Shown here one piece after another: positions 17,291-28,494 of a stretch of 64,000 bases of DNA. This DNA is from Streptomyces hydrogenans (GTDB lineage Bacteria; Actinomycetota; Actinomycetes; Streptomycetales; Streptomycetaceae). The notes under the pieces were generated by a model that saw only the letters and a list, made by a program, of their open reading frames with translations, was not told the origin of the DNA and did not search any database. How positions within the stretch are numbered: the stretch's first letter is position 1; each line of letters begins with the position of its first letter. The stretch is from contig NZ_BNBS01000002.1 of the NCBI RefSeq assembly GCF_014656075.1, positions 1-64,000 of the forward strand, in the 5' to 3' direction. A program made the position numbers and the translations under genes.

Positions 17291-18580
17291 GTGATTGACC
17301 TTCGCCTGCTCCGTGAGGACCCCGACCGTGTTCGCGCCTCCCAGCGCGCCCGTGGAGAGGACGTCGGCCTCGTCGACGCCCTGCTCTCCGCCGATGAGCG
17401 GCGCAGGTCGTCCGGCGTCCGCTTCGACGAGCTCCGCTCCGAGCAGAAGTCGCTCGGAAAGCTGATCCCCAAGGCCACCCCGGACGAGCGCGCCGAGCTC
17501 CTCCAGCGGGCCGATCAGCTCAAGACCGACGTCAAGGCCGCCGAGGCCGAGCAGAACGACGCCGACGAGTCGGCCCGCGCGCTCCTCCTCCGGCTCGGCA
17601 ACATCGTCCACACGGACGTGCCGGTCGGCGGCGAGGAGGACTTCGTCGTCCTGGAGACGCACGGCACCATCCGCGACTTCGCCGCCGAGGGCTTCGAGCC
17701 CAAGGACCACCTGGAGCTGGGCGAGACGCTCGGCGCCATCGACGTCGAGCGGGGCGCCAAGGTCTCCGGCTCGCGCTTCTACTACCTGACCGGCGTCGGC
17801 GCCCTCCTGGAGCTCGCGCTGGTCAACGCGGCCATCGCGCAGGCCACCGAGGCCGGCTTCATCCCGATGCTCACCCCCGCGCTGGTCCGCCCGCGCGCCA
17901 TGGAGGGCACCGGCTTCCTCGGCCAGGCCGCGGAGAACGTGTACCACCTGGAGAAGGACGACTACTACCTGGTCGGCACCTCCGAGGTCCCGCTCGCCGC
18001 GTACCACATGGACGAGATCATCGACGCCGACAAGCTGCCGCTGCGGTACGCGGGCTTCTCGCCCTGCTTCCGCCGCGAGGCCGGCACGTACGGCAAGGAC
18101 ACCCGCGGCATCTTCCGCGTCCACCAGTTCGACAAGGTCGAGATGTTCTCCTACGTCGCGCCCGAGGACGCGGAGAACGAGCACAAGCGGCTCCTGGAGT
18201 GGGAGAAGCAGTGGCTCACCTCCCTGGAGCTGCCCTTCCAGGTGATCGACGTCGCCACCGGCGACCTCGGCGCCTCCGCCTCCCGCAAGTTCGACTGCGA
18301 GGCGTGGATCCCGACCCAGGGCAAGTACCGCGAGCTGACCTCGGCGTCCAACTGCGACAGCTTCCAGGCCCGCCGCCTCTCGGTCCGCATGCGCGAGGAG
18401 CAGGGCGGCAAGAAGACCGTCCAGCCGCTCGCCACGCTGAACGGCACGCTGTGCGCCGTCCCGCGCACCATCGTCGCCCTCCTGGAGAACCACCAGCTCG
18501 CCGACGGCTCGGTGCGCGTCCCGGAGGTCCTCCGGCCGTACCTGGGCGGGCGCGAGGTCCTGGAGCCGATCGCCAAGTGA
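17291..18580 (+). CDS. serS: seryl-tRNA synthetase
   Basis: 429 residues, class II synthetase charging tRNA-Ser. The N-terminal long helical arm (about 1-110) that grips the tRNA variable arm is followed by the catalytic domain with motif 2 ([16 protein letters not shown]) and motif 3 ([10 protein letters not shown]). The GTG start has no ribosome site, but a TAGCCT -10-like box sits about seven bases before it, suggesting a leaderless transcript. The stop overlaps the HAD gene start (GTGA). The DnaA-box cluster lies in its promoter region. Confidence 0.97.
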   Translation: MIDLRLLREDPDRVRASQRARGEDVGLVDALLSADERRRSSGVRFDELRSEQKSLGKLIPKATPDERAELLQRADQLKTDVKAAEAEQNDADESARALLLRLGNIVHTDVPVGGEEDFVVLETHGTIRDFAAEGFEPKDHLELGETLGAIDVERGAKVSGSRFYYLTGVGALLELALVNAAIAQATEAGFIPMLTPALVRPRAMEGTGFLGQAAENVYHLEKDDYYLVGTSEVPLAAYHMDEIIDADKLPLRYAGFSPCFRREAGTYGKDTRGIFRVHQFDKVEMFSYVAPEDAENEHKRLLEWEKQWLTSLELPFQVIDVATGDLGASASRKFDCEAWIPTQGKYRELTSASNCDSFQARRLSVRMREEQGGKKTVQPLATLNGTLCAVPRTIVALLENHQLADGSVRVPEVLRPYLGGREVLEPIAK

Positions 18581-19383
18581 GCGCCTTCCCCTACCGTCTG
18601 GTCGCGACGGACCTCGACGGCACGCTGCTGCGGGCCGACGAGTCCGTCTCGGACCGTACCCGGGAGGCACTCGCCGCGGTGACGGCGGCGGGCGCCGCGC
18701 ACATCGTCGTCACCGGACGGGCGGTGCCCTGGACCCGGCACATCCTCGACGACCTCGGCTACGAGGGGATCGCGGTGTGCGGCCAGGGCGCGCAGGTCTA
18801 CCACGCCGGTGAGCACCGGCTGCTGACCTCCCTCACCCTGGACCGGCAGCTCGCCGGGCTCGCCCTCTCCAAGATCGAGGCGGAGGCCGGCCCGCTGGCG
18901 ATCGCCGCGAGCCGGGACGGCCTGGAGGGCGAGGTCCTGATCGGACCCGGCTACCAGGCGCAGGAGGGCCCGCTGCCGTACGTGCCCTACGAGGACCCGG
19001 CCGAGGTGTGGGCGGCGCCCCTCACCAAGCTCTACATCCAGCACCCGACGATGTCCGACGACGAGCTGACCGCCGTCGCGCGCGCCACCGTCGGCGGCCT
19101 GGTCGACGTGGTCATGGCCGGTCCGGGGATCGTGGAGATCCTGCCGCTCGGCCTGAGCAAGGCCACCGGCCTCTCCCTGGCGGCGCGCCGGCTCGGCGCG
19201 AAGGCGGCGGACACCATCGCCTTCGGCGACATGCCCAACGACATCCCGATGTTCGGCTGGGCCGCGCGCGGGGTCGCGATGGGCAACGCGCACGAGGAGC
19301 TGCGGGCGATCGCGGACGAGGTGACGGCCTCCAACGAGGAGGACGGCATCGCGGTCGTCCTGGAGCGCCTGCTGGCCTCCTAG
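18577..19383 (+). CDS. Cof-type HAD phosphatase
   Basis: 268 residues of the HAD superfamily, Cof subfamily, probably dephosphorylating a small sugar or nucleotide phosphate in the cytoplasm. Motif I DLDGTLL with the nucleophile Asp, motif II VVTGR, Lys in the LSKATGL region, and motif [11 protein letters not shown] are all intact; the C2 cap is between. Translationally coupled to serS by a GTGA overlap, which suggests a housekeeping clean-up role, although the substrate cannot be read from sequence. Confidence 0.88.
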   Translation: MSAFPYRLVATDLDGTLLRADESVSDRTREALAAVTAAGAAHIVVTGRAVPWTRHILDDLGYEGIAVCGQGAQVYHAGEHRLLTSLTLDRQLAGLALSKIEAEAGPLAIAASRDGLEGEVLIGPGYQAQEGPLPYVPYEDPAEVWAAPLTKLYIQHPTMSDDELTAVARATVGGLVDVVMAGPGIVEILPLGLSKATGLSLAARRLGAKAADTIAFGDMPNDIPMFGWAARGVAMGNAHEELRAIADEVTASNEEDGIAVVLERLLAS

Positions 19384-19406
19384 GACCACCGCCGAGGACC
19401 TACGGA

Positions 19407-19440
19407 GAAGGGCCCGCCTCCCTGGGGAGGCGGGCCCTTC
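19407..19440 (+). terminator. terminator after serS-HAD operon
   Basis: Perfect inverted repeat GAAGGGCCCGCCTCCC / GGGAGGCGGGCCCTTC separated by TG, just downstream of the HAD stop; CTCGTACG follows. It ends the serS operon and faces the convergent rhomboid gene. Confidence 0.87.
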
Positions 19441-19530
19441 CTCGTACGAGAAAGGGGCGGCCCGCGCGGACCGGAGTCCACGCGCTCGAAGCGGCCGCCC
19501 CTCGGGAGATCCCCCGTGTCCCCCGCACAA

Positions 19531-20214
19531 CTAGTGTGCTCCGGACCTCCGTTCGGGGGCGAACGGTTTTCCGTCCGGCCCTGCGCCGTCCGGGTGGCGG
19601 GTGAGCGGGTAGCAGGCGAGGCCGACGGCGAGCGAGAGCGCGTGGCCGAGGTCGGTGTACGTGCGGTCGGCGAGCAGCGGCGCGAGGAAGAAGGCGACGG
19701 CTCCCGCGAGGTACAGCCACCGCAGGACGCCGTGCAGCCGGTAGGTGAGGATGCCGACGGAGGCGGCGAGGCCGTAGCTCACGCCGATGTCGACCACGTG
19801 GGCCATGCTGCGCGGCACGTCGTGGTGGGTGATCGCGAAGAGGACCACCTGCTGGCTGACGAGGGTGGCCACGACGTGCGCGGTGGCGACGGTGAAGAGC
19901 CACCTCGGCGTGCCGAGCCAGCGTTCCACGGGCGCGTGGAAGAGCTCGAAGAGGACCGCGTAGAAGAGCAGGGCGCCGGGGTCCTGGATCCAGAACGCGC
20001 TGGCGAGGAGGGCACGGACCGGGTGGTGGGCCAGCTGGTGGAGGTTGCTGCTGTTGCGGTGCAGCAGATAGGTGTCGAAGCCGTCGGGCGAGAGCGCGAG
20101 GACGAGGCTGGTGACCGCGATGACCGCGAGCCAGAGATGCGTACCGGGTGACGAACGCACCCACGACCTGATCGGTCGGGACGGTTCGCCACCCGGGGAG
20201 GTTTCGCTCGGCAC
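19531..20214 (-). CDS. rhomboid-like integral membrane protein
   Basis: 227 residues with about six membrane helices. The layout resembles rhomboid proteases: a helix pair linked by FELFHAPVERWLGTPRWL, a helix containing GVSYG (Ser146) and a later helix with DLGHALSLAVG (His191). These could be the Ser-His dyad, but the canonical GxSG is altered to GVSY, so catalysis is uncertain and an inactive rhomboid-fold protein is equally possible. GTG start with GAGAG just upstream. Encoded between the serS operon and lpdA, on the lpdA strand. Confidence 0.68.
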   Translation of the reverse strand: MPSETSPGGEPSRPIRSWVRSSPGTHLWLAVIAVTSLVLALSPDGFDTYLLHRNSSNLHQLAHHPVRALLASAFWIQDPGALLFYAVLFELFHAPVERWLGTPRWLFTVATAHVVATLVSQQVVLFAITHHDVPRSMAHVVDIGVSYGLAASVGILTYRLHGVLRWLYLAGAVAFFLAPLLADRTYTDLGHALSLAVGLACYPLTRHPDGAGPDGKPFAPERRSGAH

Positions 20215-20268
20215 CTCTCAGTGCCTATCACCCGGGACCGTGCTCCGCCGCCGGGACGGAGCCGGGCC

Positions 20269-21672
<1,404 letters not shown>

Positions 21673-21831
21673 GACTGACTCCCGAGGGTGATGAGGGTGT
21701 TCGGTGCACGTACGAGCCCACAGTAGTCCGGACGGAGGGCGGTGCCTCGGTGACCGTGAGCACTCCTGTGGATTACTTGTAGGATGACTGGGCAACCGGG
21801 TGAATCGGTCGGGTACGGAGGTACGGAGCGG

Positions 21832-22548
21832 ATGGCGGCACTGAGAGCGGCGGGGCGGACCTCGCTGGTGGACTCCGCGGTGGAACAGCTGCGGGAGCAG
21901 CTCGCCGGGGGCGAGTGGTCCGTCGGCGACCGCATCCCGACCGAGCACGAACTCGCGCAGCAGCTCGGTGTCGGCCGCAACACCGTCCGCGAGGCGATCC
22001 GGGTCCTCGTCCACTCCGGGCTCCTGGAGTCCCGGCAGGGCAACGGCACCTTCGTCCGCTCCACCGCCGACCCGGCCGCCGTCCTGCGCGGGGTCCGGCA
22101 CGCGGGCGCCCGCGACGTCCTGGAGGTGCGGACCGCCCTGGAGGCGGAGGCGGCCCGGCTCGCCGCCGAGCGCCGGGACACCCACGACCTGCTGCGGCTG
22201 CGGGCCGCCCTGACCACCCTGCGCGAGGAGGGCGACCGGGACGCCGACGCGGACCTGGCCTTCCACCTCGCCGTGGTCGGCGCCACCCACAACGCCGCCT
22301 TCATCGAGGTCTACCGCTTCTTCTCCACCCAGGTGCACGAGGTCCTGGTCGAGGCGCTCGGCGACCGCGCGATGCCGCCGGTCGACATCGACGCCCACGA
22401 GGCCCTGGTCGCCGCCGTCGAGGCGGGCGACGCGGACGCCGCCGAACGCCAGGCCCGCGAGCTGTTGCGGATACCGGCGGAGACGGTGGCGGCGCTGCTG
22501 GACCGGGAGTCCGGCACGTCCGCCCCGGACGGCGGGGCACGGTCGTGA
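21832..22548 (+). CDS. GntR-family (FadR/FCD) transcriptional regulator
   Basis: A winged helix-turn-helix ([19 protein letters not shown], then a GNGTFVR wing) is followed by an all-helical FCD effector domain with metal-ligand-like residues (Asp in DADLAFH, His in HLAV, His in AHEALV). A TAGGAT -10-like box at 21780-21785 and GGAGG upstream support the ATG at 21832 over 21784. The MFS gene start overlaps its stop by GTGA, so it probably regulates that transporter; the ligand is unknown. Confidence 0.87.
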   Translation: MAALRAAGRTSLVDSAVEQLREQLAGGEWSVGDRIPTEHELAQQLGVGRNTVREAIRVLVHSGLLESRQGNGTFVRSTADPAAVLRGVRHAGARDVLEVRTALEAEAARLAAERRDTHDLLRLRAALTTLREEGDRDADADLAFHLAVVGATHNAAFIEVYRFFSTQVHEVLVEALGDRAMPPVDIDAHEALVAAVEAGDADAAERQARELLRIPAETVAALLDRESGTSAPDGGARS

Positions 22549-23816
22549 GGGGCACGGAGACGGGCCCCGCGCGCGTGCTGGTCGACGCCGAGGCCGACGT
22601 ACGTCCCTCGGCGGCGGGGGCGGCCGCGCGGCGGGCGCTGCTCGCCCATCCGGTGCTGCTGCTCGTCGGCATCGTGCTCGCCTCGCTCAACATGCGGGTC
22701 GCGCTGGCGAGCGTGGCCCCGCTGGTCGGCGAGATCGCCGAGAGCTTCGGCCTCTCCTCGACCGCCGGCTCCCTCATCACCTCGATCCCGGTGCTCTTCC
22801 TGGGCCTCGGCGCGCTGGTCGCGCCCTGGCTGGGCCGCCGCTTCGGCGCCGAGCGGACGGTCCTCGCCGCGCTGCTGCTGCTCGCGGGCGGCATCCTGGT
22901 ACGCCTGCTGCCGTCGGTCCTGGCCGTGTACGGCGGCGGGGTGCTCGTGGGCACCGCGATCGCCCTGCTCAACGTGCTGATGCCGGGTCTGATCAAGCGG
23001 GACTTCCCGGACCGGGCCGCCACCATGACCTCGGTCTACACGGGAGCCATGGTCGCCGGTGCCACGCTCGCCGCGGCGGCGGCCGTCCCCCTGGAGGACG
23101 CGCTCGGCGGCGGCTGGCAGGGTTCGCTCGGCTTCTGGTCGCTGCTCGCCGTCGTGGCGGCGGTGGGCTGGCTGCCGCAGGTGCTGATCGCCCGGGGTCG
23201 TACCGGCCACGAGGTGCGGGCCGTCCCGGCCGCCGGCGCCGCGCCCACGCGCGTGTGGCGCTCGGCGCTCGCCTGGCAGGTGACCCTCTTCATGGGCCTG
23301 CAGTCGCTGTGGTCGTACGTGCTGATCGCCTGGATGCCGACGATCTTCACCGACCACGGGATGAGCCGCTCCGAGGCCGGGGTGGTCTTCGCCTTCAACA
23401 ACCTGATCCAGATCGCCGGGGCCTTCGTGGTGCCGCTGCTCGCGGGCCGCAGGCGCAGCCAGCGCCCGCTGGTGGTGCTGGTGACGGCGATGGTCGCGGC
23501 CGGTTACGCCGGGCTGCTCGTCGCCCCGGCCGAGGGCGCCTGGCTCTGGTCCGCGGTCCTCGGCGTCGGCCAGGGCGGGGCCCTGGGGCTCGCCCTGACC
23601 CTGATCGTGCTGCGGACCGAGGACGCCCCGACGGCCGCCCGGCTCTCCGGGATGGCGCAGACGGTCGGTTATCTGATGGCCGCCGCGGGACCGCTCGCGG
23701 CCGGTGCCCTGCACCAGGCGACCGGCTCCTGGACGCTGCCGATCGCGCTGGTGCTCGGGGTCTGCGCGGCGGCCGCGGGCGTCGGACTGCTCGCCGCCCG
23801 CGACCGTACCGTCTGA
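22545..23816 (+). CDS. MFS transporter, CynX/NimT type
   Basis: 423 residues with twelve predicted helices after a 35-residue cytoplasmic N-terminus. Family-like features are [14 protein letters not shown] in helix 1, a short GRRFGAERT loop 2-3, and [21 protein letters not shown] in helices 4-5. Relatives include cyanate and 2-nitroimidazole transporters, but most members are uncharacterised. Translationally coupled to the GntR regulator, implying transport or export of the regulator's ligand. Confidence 0.88.
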   Translation: MRGTETGPARVLVDAEADVRPSAAGAAARRALLAHPVLLLVGIVLASLNMRVALASVAPLVGEIAESFGLSSTAGSLITSIPVLFLGLGALVAPWLGRRFGAERTVLAALLLLAGGILVRLLPSVLAVYGGGVLVGTAIALLNVLMPGLIKRDFPDRAATMTSVYTGAMVAGATLAAAAAVPLEDALGGGWQGSLGFWSLLAVVAAVGWLPQVLIARGRTGHEVRAVPAAGAAPTRVWRSALAWQVTLFMGLQSLWSYVLIAWMPTIFTDHGMSRSEAGVVFAFNNLIQIAGAFVVPLLAGRRRSQRPLVVLVTAMVAAGYAGLLVAPAEGAWLWSAVLGVGQGGALGLALTLIVLRTEDAPTAARLSGMAQTVGYLMAAAGPLAAGALHQATGSWTLPIALVLGVCAAAAGVGLLAARDRTV

Positions 23817-23836
23817 CCTCCCGTCCGGAGGAGCGG

Positions 23837-24556
23837 CTACTCCTCGCCGGCCAGCGTCAGCGTGCGCAGCTTGTGGCCGGCGAACCAGGTGGCGCCGAGG
23901 GTGACGACGACCAGGAGGACCGTCGCCGTCGGCAGGGCCACGTCCGAGCTGATCAGCCCCTCGCCGGTGACCTTCTCGGCGAGGGCGAGGGCCCACTGCT
24001 GGACGCTGAGGGTGCGGGCGCCGGCGATCAGGGAGCCGAAGAGCGCCTCCCAGACCAGGGCGTAGACGAGGCCGATCACCACGGCGTGCCGGCTGATCGT
24101 GCCCAGCAGCAGGAAGAGCGCGCTGTAGGCGATGGAGGCCACCAGCGCGGCCACCGTGTAGGCGACGGCGACCTGCTGCCCGTTGCCGTTCAGGATGAAG
24201 CCGGCGATCAGCGTGGGCACGGCCGAGAAGGCCATGGTCACGGCGATGGCCACGATCAGCTTGGTGATGATGATCGTCGGCCGCTTCACCGGCTTGGAGA
24301 GCAGGTAGACGATGGAGCCGTCGTCGATCTCCGGGCCGATCGCGCCCGTGCCGGCGATGACGCCGATCAGCGGGACCATCGTGGCCAGCGCGAAGCCGCC
24401 GAGGAGGTCGGCCGCGACCTGGTCGTCCGCGCCGTTGATGGCCCGGACGGCCGCGGCGATGATCAGGAGCAGGCCCGGCAGGAGGAAGAGGATCGCCGCC
24501 CGGCGGCGGCCGAGGAGGGCCCGGTAGGTGAGCCGGGCGACCGTGGGGTCGTACAT
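23837..24556 (-). CDS. ABC-2-type transporter permease
   Basis: 239 residues, six helices, matching ABC-2 permeases that pair with the ATPase just upstream. The motif GPEIDDGSIVYLLSKPVKR in the loop after helix 2 is characteristic. Last gene of a four-gene operon, 16 bases after the ATPase stop. Substrate not deducible. Confidence 0.87.
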   Translation of the reverse strand: MYDPTVARLTYRALLGRRRAAILFLLPGLLLIIAAAVRAINGADDQVAADLLGGFALATMVPLIGVIAGTGAIGPEIDDGSIVYLLSKPVKRPTIIITKLIVAIAVTMAFSAVPTLIAGFILNGNGQQVAVAYTVAALVASIAYSALFLLLGTISRHAVVIGLVYALVWEALFGSLIAGARTLSVQQWALALAEKVTGEGLISSDVALPTATVLLVVVTLGATWFAGHKLRTLTLAGEE

Positions 24557-24572
24557 CGGGGTCGTGCTCCTT

Positions 24573-25484
24573 TCAGGCCGCGACGAGATACGAGAAGACG
24601 GATTCGAGGGACTCGTCGGAGGGCGAGACCGTCAGCAGCCGGATGCCCCGCTCCCGCGCGACCTTCGGCAGCAGCTCGGTGAACCGTCCGAAGTCGACGG
24701 CCTGGATCCGCAGTCCGCCGTCGACCGCGTCGACCTCGATGCCGGCCGTCGACGGGTCGGCGATCAGGGCGGCGGCGAGCTCCCGGTCGTCGCTGGAGCG
24801 GACCAGGTAGCGGTGCGGCCGGTCGGTCATCAGACGGCGGATCCGGCGGAAGTCGCCGGAGGCGGCGTGCCGGCCCGCGACGATCACCTCGATGTGGGAG
24901 GCGAGCTGCTCGACCTCCTCCAGGATGTGCGAGGAGAACAGCACCGTGCGGCCCTCGGCGCCCATCCGGCGCAGCAGCTCCATGAGCTGCATCCGCTGGC
25001 GCGGGTCCATGCCGTTGAACGGCTCGTCCAGCAGCAGCACGGACGGCTCGTGGACGAGGGCCGAGGCCATCTTCACGCGCTGCCGCATGCCCTTGCTGTA
25101 CGTGGCGATCTTCCGGTCCTGCGCGTACTCCATCTCCACGGTGGCCAGCGCCCGCTGGGCCTCCGCGGCACCGAGGCCCTGGAGCTCGGCGTTGGCCACC
25201 ACGAACTCGCGGCCGGTGAGGAAGTCGTACATCGCCTCCCGCTCGGGGACGACGCCGATGGAGCGGTAGACCGACTCGTTGCGCCAGACCGGCTCGCCGT
25301 CGAGGGTCACCTTGCCCGTGGAGGGGTCGAGGAAGCCGCCCATCATGTTGATGAGGGTGGACTTCCCGGCGCCGTTGGGGCCGAGCAGACCGGTCACGCC
25401 GGGCCCGATCGACATGGTGATGTCGTTGACCGCGACGACGTTCCCGAACCAGCGCGAGACGTGGTCGATGTGGAGAGTGCTCAT
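24573..25484 (-). CDS. ABC transporter ATP-binding protein
   Basis: 303 residues. Walker A GPNGAGKST, Q-loop region, signature YSKGMRQRV (variant of LSGGQ), Walker B VLLLDEPFNGMD and the switch His (SSHILEEVE) are all visible. A C-terminal extension of about 80 residues resembles those of ABC-2 exporters. It belongs to the permease immediately downstream and lies 49 bases after the upstream permease gene. This ATPase and the one at 26433 look like products of a duplication of an ATPase-permease unit. Confidence 0.92.
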   Translation of the reverse strand: MSTLHIDHVSRWFGNVVAVNDITMSIGPGVTGLLGPNGAGKSTLINMMGGFLDPSTGKVTLDGEPVWRNESVYRSIGVVPEREAMYDFLTGREFVVANAELQGLGAAEAQRALATVEMEYAQDRKIATYSKGMRQRVKMASALVHEPSVLLLDEPFNGMDPRQRMQLMELLRRMGAEGRTVLFSSHILEEVEQLASHIEVIVAGRHAASGDFRRIRRLMTDRPHRYLVRSSDDRELAAALIADPSTAGIEVDAVDGGLRIQAVDFGRFTELLPKVARERGIRLLTVSPSDESLESVFSYLVAA

Positions 25485-25533
25485 GGGCGCGGCCCATTCC
25501 TTAGAGGGGTGGTGGCGGTCGACGGGAGGGCAC

Positions 25534-26436
25534 TCACAGTCCGACCTTCCGGTAGCGGGCCATCAGGATGCCGTAGCAGGCGGCGATGAGGCCGAGGATC
25601 ACCACGAGGTAGACCACGCCGGCCCCGGCCCCTACCGGCACCTCGCCGGGGAAGGACGCGGGCGCGCCGAGGAAGGCGTTCTGCAGGCCGATGACGAGGG
25701 TGAGGGGGGAGAAGAGGCCGAGCCACGGGACGGCGCCGGTGTTCTCGGTGGCGTAGGAGATGCCCTGGAGGGTGGAGACCGCCCCGTAGGTGATGGTGAG
25801 GACGGCGATCACGGCGGCGACGCCGAAGCCGCGGCGCGGGGTGAGCGCGGCCATGACCAGGCCGACACCGCTGAAGAGCACCGAGAGGACCGCGACGGAG
25901 ACGAGCCCCTGGCCGAACAGCTTGGCCTGCTCGACGAAGTCCATCTTGGCCAGCATCGAGCCGATCCACAGGATCAGCAGCGGGGACGCGGTGAGGATGA
26001 AGAGGGCCGAGGCCATGGCCCCGTACTTGGCCAGCACGTAGTCGACCCGCTCGATGGGGCGGGAGAAGTACAGCGGGACCGTCCGGAACCTCAGGTCGCG
26101 GGAGACCGACTGGGGGGCCTGGGAGGCCAGGTAGACGGCGATGACGAGCTGGAGGAGGACCGCGTACTGGGTGTACTCGACGAAGAGCTCGTCGGCCTTG
26201 GTGTACACCGAGATGGCGACGATGATCAGCGCCGGGGCGCACATGACCCCGAAGAGCAGCATCGGGAGCACCTTCGACTTGGCGCTGCGGCCCAGGCCGT
26301 ACGCCCCCCGCAGGGACTGCGAGAAGAGCGAGCGGCGGGCGTAGGAGCGGCCGAGTCGGGGGCCGTCGTAGGACCGGTATCCGATGTTGTGGATCCGGGT
26401 GGTGTCGGGGGCTGCCTCGGGGGCGGGGGTGCTCAT
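25534..26436 (-). CDS. ABC transporter permease
   Basis: 300 residues. A cytoplasmic N-terminus (IHNIGYRSYDGPRLGR) is followed by about six helices, with RDLRFRTVPLYFSRPIERVDY as the cytoplasmic loop resembling that of ABC-2 permeases. Its ATG overlaps the stop of the upstream ATPase gene (ATGA), tying these two as one transporter. Substrate unknown. Confidence 0.87.
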   Translation of the reverse strand: MSTPAPEAAPDTTRIHNIGYRSYDGPRLGRSYARRSLFSQSLRGAYGLGRSAKSKVLPMLLFGVMCAPALIIVAISVYTKADELFVEYTQYAVLLQLVIAVYLASQAPQSVSRDLRFRTVPLYFSRPIERVDYVLAKYGAMASALFILTASPLLILWIGSMLAKMDFVEQAKLFGQGLVSVAVLSVLFSGVGLVMAALTPRRGFGVAAVIAVLTITYGAVSTLQGISYATENTGAVPWLGLFSPLTLVIGLQNAFLGAPASFPGEVPVGAGAGVVYLVVILGLIAACYGILMARYRKVGL

Positions 26437-27404
26437 CGGGCCTTGACCTCCTCGTGCTGCTCGGCGGCCTCGGGACGGAATACCTCGGCGATGTGGTGGC
26501 GGCGCTGCTCCATGCGGACCAGGCCGAGGCCGAGGTCGGCGACGGTGTCGCGCACCAGGTCGTACGTCTCCTCGCCGGGGGCCTCCAGGAGCAGGATGTG
26601 ACCGGCGCCGGGCAGGCCCTCCTCCACGCCCGCGTGGAGGGTGACGCCGGCGGCGGCGAGGGCCGCGCGCAGGGCGGCGGTGCCGTCCGGGTGGTCGTCG
26701 GAGTCGGTGACCTCGACCGCGAGGGTCGTGGTGGTGCGGGTGAAGTCGCTGGTGGAGCTGGACCGCAGCAGCTTCCCGCCGTCGATGACGACGACGTGGT
26801 CGCAGGTCCGCTCCAGCTCGCCGAGGAGGTGGGAGGTGACGAGCACGGAGATGCCGAAGTCGGTCCAGACCCGGCGGATCAGGCCGAGCATCTCGTCCCG
26901 GCCGACCGGGTCGAGGCCGTTGGTCGGCTCGTCGAGCAGGACCAGCTTGGGGTCGTGGACCAGGGCCTGGGCCAGCTTCACCCGCTGCTTCATGCCGGTC
27001 GAGTAGCCGCCGATGGGGCGGTAGCGCTCCTCGTACAGACCGACGTGGCGCAGGGTGTCGGCCGTCCGCTCGCGGGCGGCGGTCGGCGGCAGGCCGGACA
27101 TCCGCGCCATGTGGACGACGAACTCGGTGGCCGAGACGTCCGGCGGGAGGCAGTCGTGCTCGGGCATGTACCCGACGCGCTCGCGGATCTCGGGTCCGTG
27201 CGTCGAGACGTCGAGGCCCAGGACCTCGGCGCGGCCCTCCGTGGCGGGGGAGAGTCCGAGCAGGATCTTGATCATCGTGGACTTGCCGGCTCCGTTGGCA
27301 CCCACCAGTCCGGTCACACCGGGCCCGATGTCCAGGGAGAGCCGGTCGAGAGCGGTCACCCGGGGGAACCGCTTGCTGAGGCTTTCGGTGGCGATCACAG
27401 TCAC
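26433..27404 (-). CDS. ABC transporter ATP-binding protein
   Basis: 323 residues. Walker A GANGAGKSTM, signature YSTGMKQRVKLAQAL, Walker B LVLLDEPTNGLD, switch His in TSHLLGELE. The C-terminal 90 residues form an accessory domain. First gene of the operon; GTGACTGTGATCGCC start after a purine-rich AAT sequence. Stop overlaps the permease start. Confidence 0.92.
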   Translation of the reverse strand: MTVIATESLSKRFPRVTALDRLSLDIGPGVTGLVGANGAGKSTMIKILLGLSPATEGRAEVLGLDVSTHGPEIRERVGYMPEHDCLPPDVSATEFVVHMARMSGLPPTAARERTADTLRHVGLYEERYRPIGGYSTGMKQRVKLAQALVHDPKLVLLDEPTNGLDPVGRDEMLGLIRRVWTDFGISVLVTSHLLGELERTCDHVVVIDGGKLLRSSSTSDFTRTTTTLAVEVTDSDDHPDGTAALRAALAAAGVTLHAGVEEGLPGAGHILLLEAPGEETYDLVRDTVADLGLGLVRMEQRRHHIAEVFRPEAAEQHEEVKAR

Positions 27405-27648
27405 ATTCCGAAGGTAGTGGCGCGCGCCACAGAGGTCGTCAGACCTACGGATCGAACCCTCTCCGACTTAGGGAGTACGAACCCTGAGGGAGGTCGCGAC
27501 GAAAGTCGTCGGGGTCCCGGCCCCGGGGAGTTTTCCACAGGGGCTCGTGCACACCCCTTGACGTAGCCGCCGGGCATTGTCACATTCATCGGTGTCAAGT
27601 TACGGACGCGTAGGGCGACCGGACGCTCACACCGGACGGGCGGGTGGC

Positions 27649-28494
27649 ATGACCTCAGCAGTGGCAAGCGAACTGACCGCGGACCTGCGGGGGTTCAGGG
27701 AAGTACAGCAGCTCTCCTACGCCTGCGCGGAAGCGGTCGCGGCCCAGCTCAGGCCGGGCGTGACCGAGCGCGAGGCGGCGCGGATGCAGCGCGAGTGGCT
27801 GTACGAGCGGGGGGTGAAGGACTGGTTCCACCGCCCGTTCGCCTGGTTCGGCGACCGCACCGCCTTCGTCGACTTCAAGATCCCGCTGCAGTTCTTCCCC
27901 ACCGACCGGCGCCTGGAGGCGGGGATGCCCTTCATCCTCGACATGGCGCCCGTGTACAAGGGGTACACGGCCGACATCGGCTACAGCGGCTGCCTCGGGC
28001 TCAACCCGCTGCACGACAAGCTCCTCGCCGATCTGCGCGCGCACCGCGAGCTGATCCTCCGCGAGGTGCGCGAGCGCCGCAGCCTGCGCGAGATATACGA
28101 GGACGTGGACCGGCTCATGGTCCGCCAGGGGTACGCCAACCGGCACCGGGCCTATCCGTTCGGCGTGATCGCCCACAAGATCGACCGGGTGCGGGAGCGG
28201 CGGTTCGCCCCCACCCTGTTCGGCTTCGGCACCCAGTCCCTCAAGGGGCTGCTGAGCGACGCCGTGCACGGGCACCGGGACGGCTGGTCGCCGCTCTGGT
28301 CGCCGTACAAGTTCTCCGACCACCCGCCCACTCCGGGCCTCTGGGCGGTCGAGCCGCACCTCGGATTCCGGGGGACGGGCGCGAAGTTCGAGGAGATCCT
28401 GGTCGTCACCGACTCCCGGGACCCCGAGCAGAGCGCTTTCTGGCTGGACGACGACCTGCCGCACGTGCGGCGCTGGAACGAAGGAGCGGTCTGA
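27649..28494 (+). CDS. M24-family metallopeptidase-like protein
   Basis: 281 residues with the pita-bread fold of methionine aminopeptidases and prolidases but without the AMP_N domain. Candidate metal ligands: the two Asp of LDMAPVYKGYTADIGYSG, His in VIAHK, Glu in VEPHLGF and Glu in KFEEIL, all present. Substrate may be a peptide or a non-peptide, since creatinase-like members exist. The ATG at 27649 is chosen over a TTG 72 bases earlier. The stop overlaps the next ATG (TGATG), coupling it to the hydrolase-SDR gene. Confidence 0.8.
   Translation: MTSAVASELTADLRGFREVQQLSYACAEAVAAQLRPGVTEREAARMQREWLYERGVKDWFHRPFAWFGDRTAFVDFKIPLQFFPTDRRLEAGMPFILDMAPVYKGYTADIGYSGCLGLNPLHDKLLADLRAHRELILREVRERRSLREIYEDVDRLMVRQGYANRHRAYPFGVIAHKIDRVRERRFAPTLFGFGTQSLKGLLSDAVHGHRDGWSPLWSPYKFSDHPPTPGLWAVEPHLGFRGTGAKFEEILVVTDSRDPEQSAFWLDDDLPHVRRWNEGAV

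Noticed and set aside
27532..27540. TTTTCCACA as a DnaA box
   Set aside because: A single imperfect site with no neighbour; not counted as a cluster.
28446..28470. CCGCACGTGCGG palindrome, possible parS variant
   Set aside because: Shares only the CACGTG core with parS and lies in M24 coding sequence.
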